From contig JAKZAP010000016.1 in assembly GCA_023053575.1 (NCBI GenBank), forward strand, positions 5,762,046-5,826,045: a DNA stretch of 64,000 nucleotides, written 5' to 3'. The translations under genes were made by a program, and so were the position numbers. Of this stretch, positions 63,701-64,000 are shown piece by piece; positions within the stretch are counted from its first letter, which is position 1; each line of letters begins with the position of its first letter. The notes under the pieces were generated by a model. That model saw only the letters and a list, made by a program, of their open reading frames with translations, was not told where the DNA came from and ran no database searches. This DNA comes from Branchinecta lynchi (Eukaryota; Arthropoda; Branchiopoda; Anostraca; Branchinectidae).

Positions 63701-64000
63701 GAATGGACCGAATACGGCGAAATAGATGCGGAGTGAACAAAGGTTTGGTGGCAACGAATGAAATTACCGAATTTCCAAAGGGAAAGACCGAATGCGGTGA
63801 AATATATGAGGACTAAACAAAACTCGTATTGTCTACCAACTGATAAAGAATGGGAACACACAAAAGACGTAAAATCACCCAAATTGGAACTGTGCGGTAA
63901 ATGCATTTTTATAAAACGTTCCTACCGAAATGTTACCGAATGCCCGAAAAGTTGGGGAGGGGGGGGGTCCCTCGGGACGTCCCTCGATCCCAGGATTCTT
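63701..64000. other. Window edge, nothing recognised
   Basis: ACCGAATGCGG and ACCGAATACGG words and a G run at 63957-63967 resemble other element edges. No exon was seen. Confidence 0.35.

Noticed and set aside
1..64000. CRISPR arrays, bacterial operons, rRNA genes.
   Set aside because: The repeats have no uniform spacer structure, there are no long uninterrupted gene runs or ribosome-binding sites, and no rRNA-like blocks. Intron-exon structure shows a eukaryote.

Overview
This is a metazoan genomic window. It holds a long internal part of one gene, a reelin (RELN) homologue on the minus strand, embedded in introns that are mostly nested mobile-element debris. I reconstructed 18 coding exons by eye. 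Seventeen of them (57461 down to 9906) join in one open frame with matching splice phases, about 1,125 codons. An 18th lies at 4493-4677, after one exon I could not find. Together they give the back half of one reelin repeat, three complete repeats (subrepeat A, EGF-like module, subrepeat B) and the start of a fifth. The 5' end of the gene lies beyond the right edge and the 3' end beyond the left edge. No bacterial, plasmid or viral gene organisation is present.

Organism: an animal with reelin, GT-AG introns of about 0.1-8 kb, and very dense LINE, Penelope-like, Helitron-like, hAT and MITE remains. This suggests a non-vertebrate animal (invertebrate deuterostome or spiralian), but the phylum cannot be fixed from the sequence alone.

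Layout, left to right. 1-4.49 kb: two tandem-repeat-bearing element families (here called P and H) and a tRNA-like relic. 4.5 kb: exon w18. 4.8-9.9 kb: LINE relics, MITEs and a hammerhead-bearing fold-back. 9.9-12.5 kb: exons w17 and w16. 13.4-16.1 kb: a reversed H element. 17.6-24.2 kb: exons w15 to w11 with LINE tails. 24.3-32.5 kb: a large intron with an H element cut by a 1.29-kb hAT-type insertion. 32.5-37.3 kb: exons w10 and w9. 37.3-42.1 kb: H and P elements. 42.2-49.9 kb: exons w8 to w3, closely spaced. 51.6-56.4 kb: H and P elements and exon w2. 57.3-57.5 kb: exon w1. 57.5-64 kb: P elements and LINE relics, with no exon seen.

The most interesting non-gene signal is a dispersed 44-nt motif that matches a type I hammerhead self-cleaving ribozyme. 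The catalytic core is complete in six copies and damaged in four. It sits in short fold-back elements with 11-14 bp target-site duplications. Penelope-like retroelements and animal retrozymes are known to carry such ribozymes; this family is not one I recognise.
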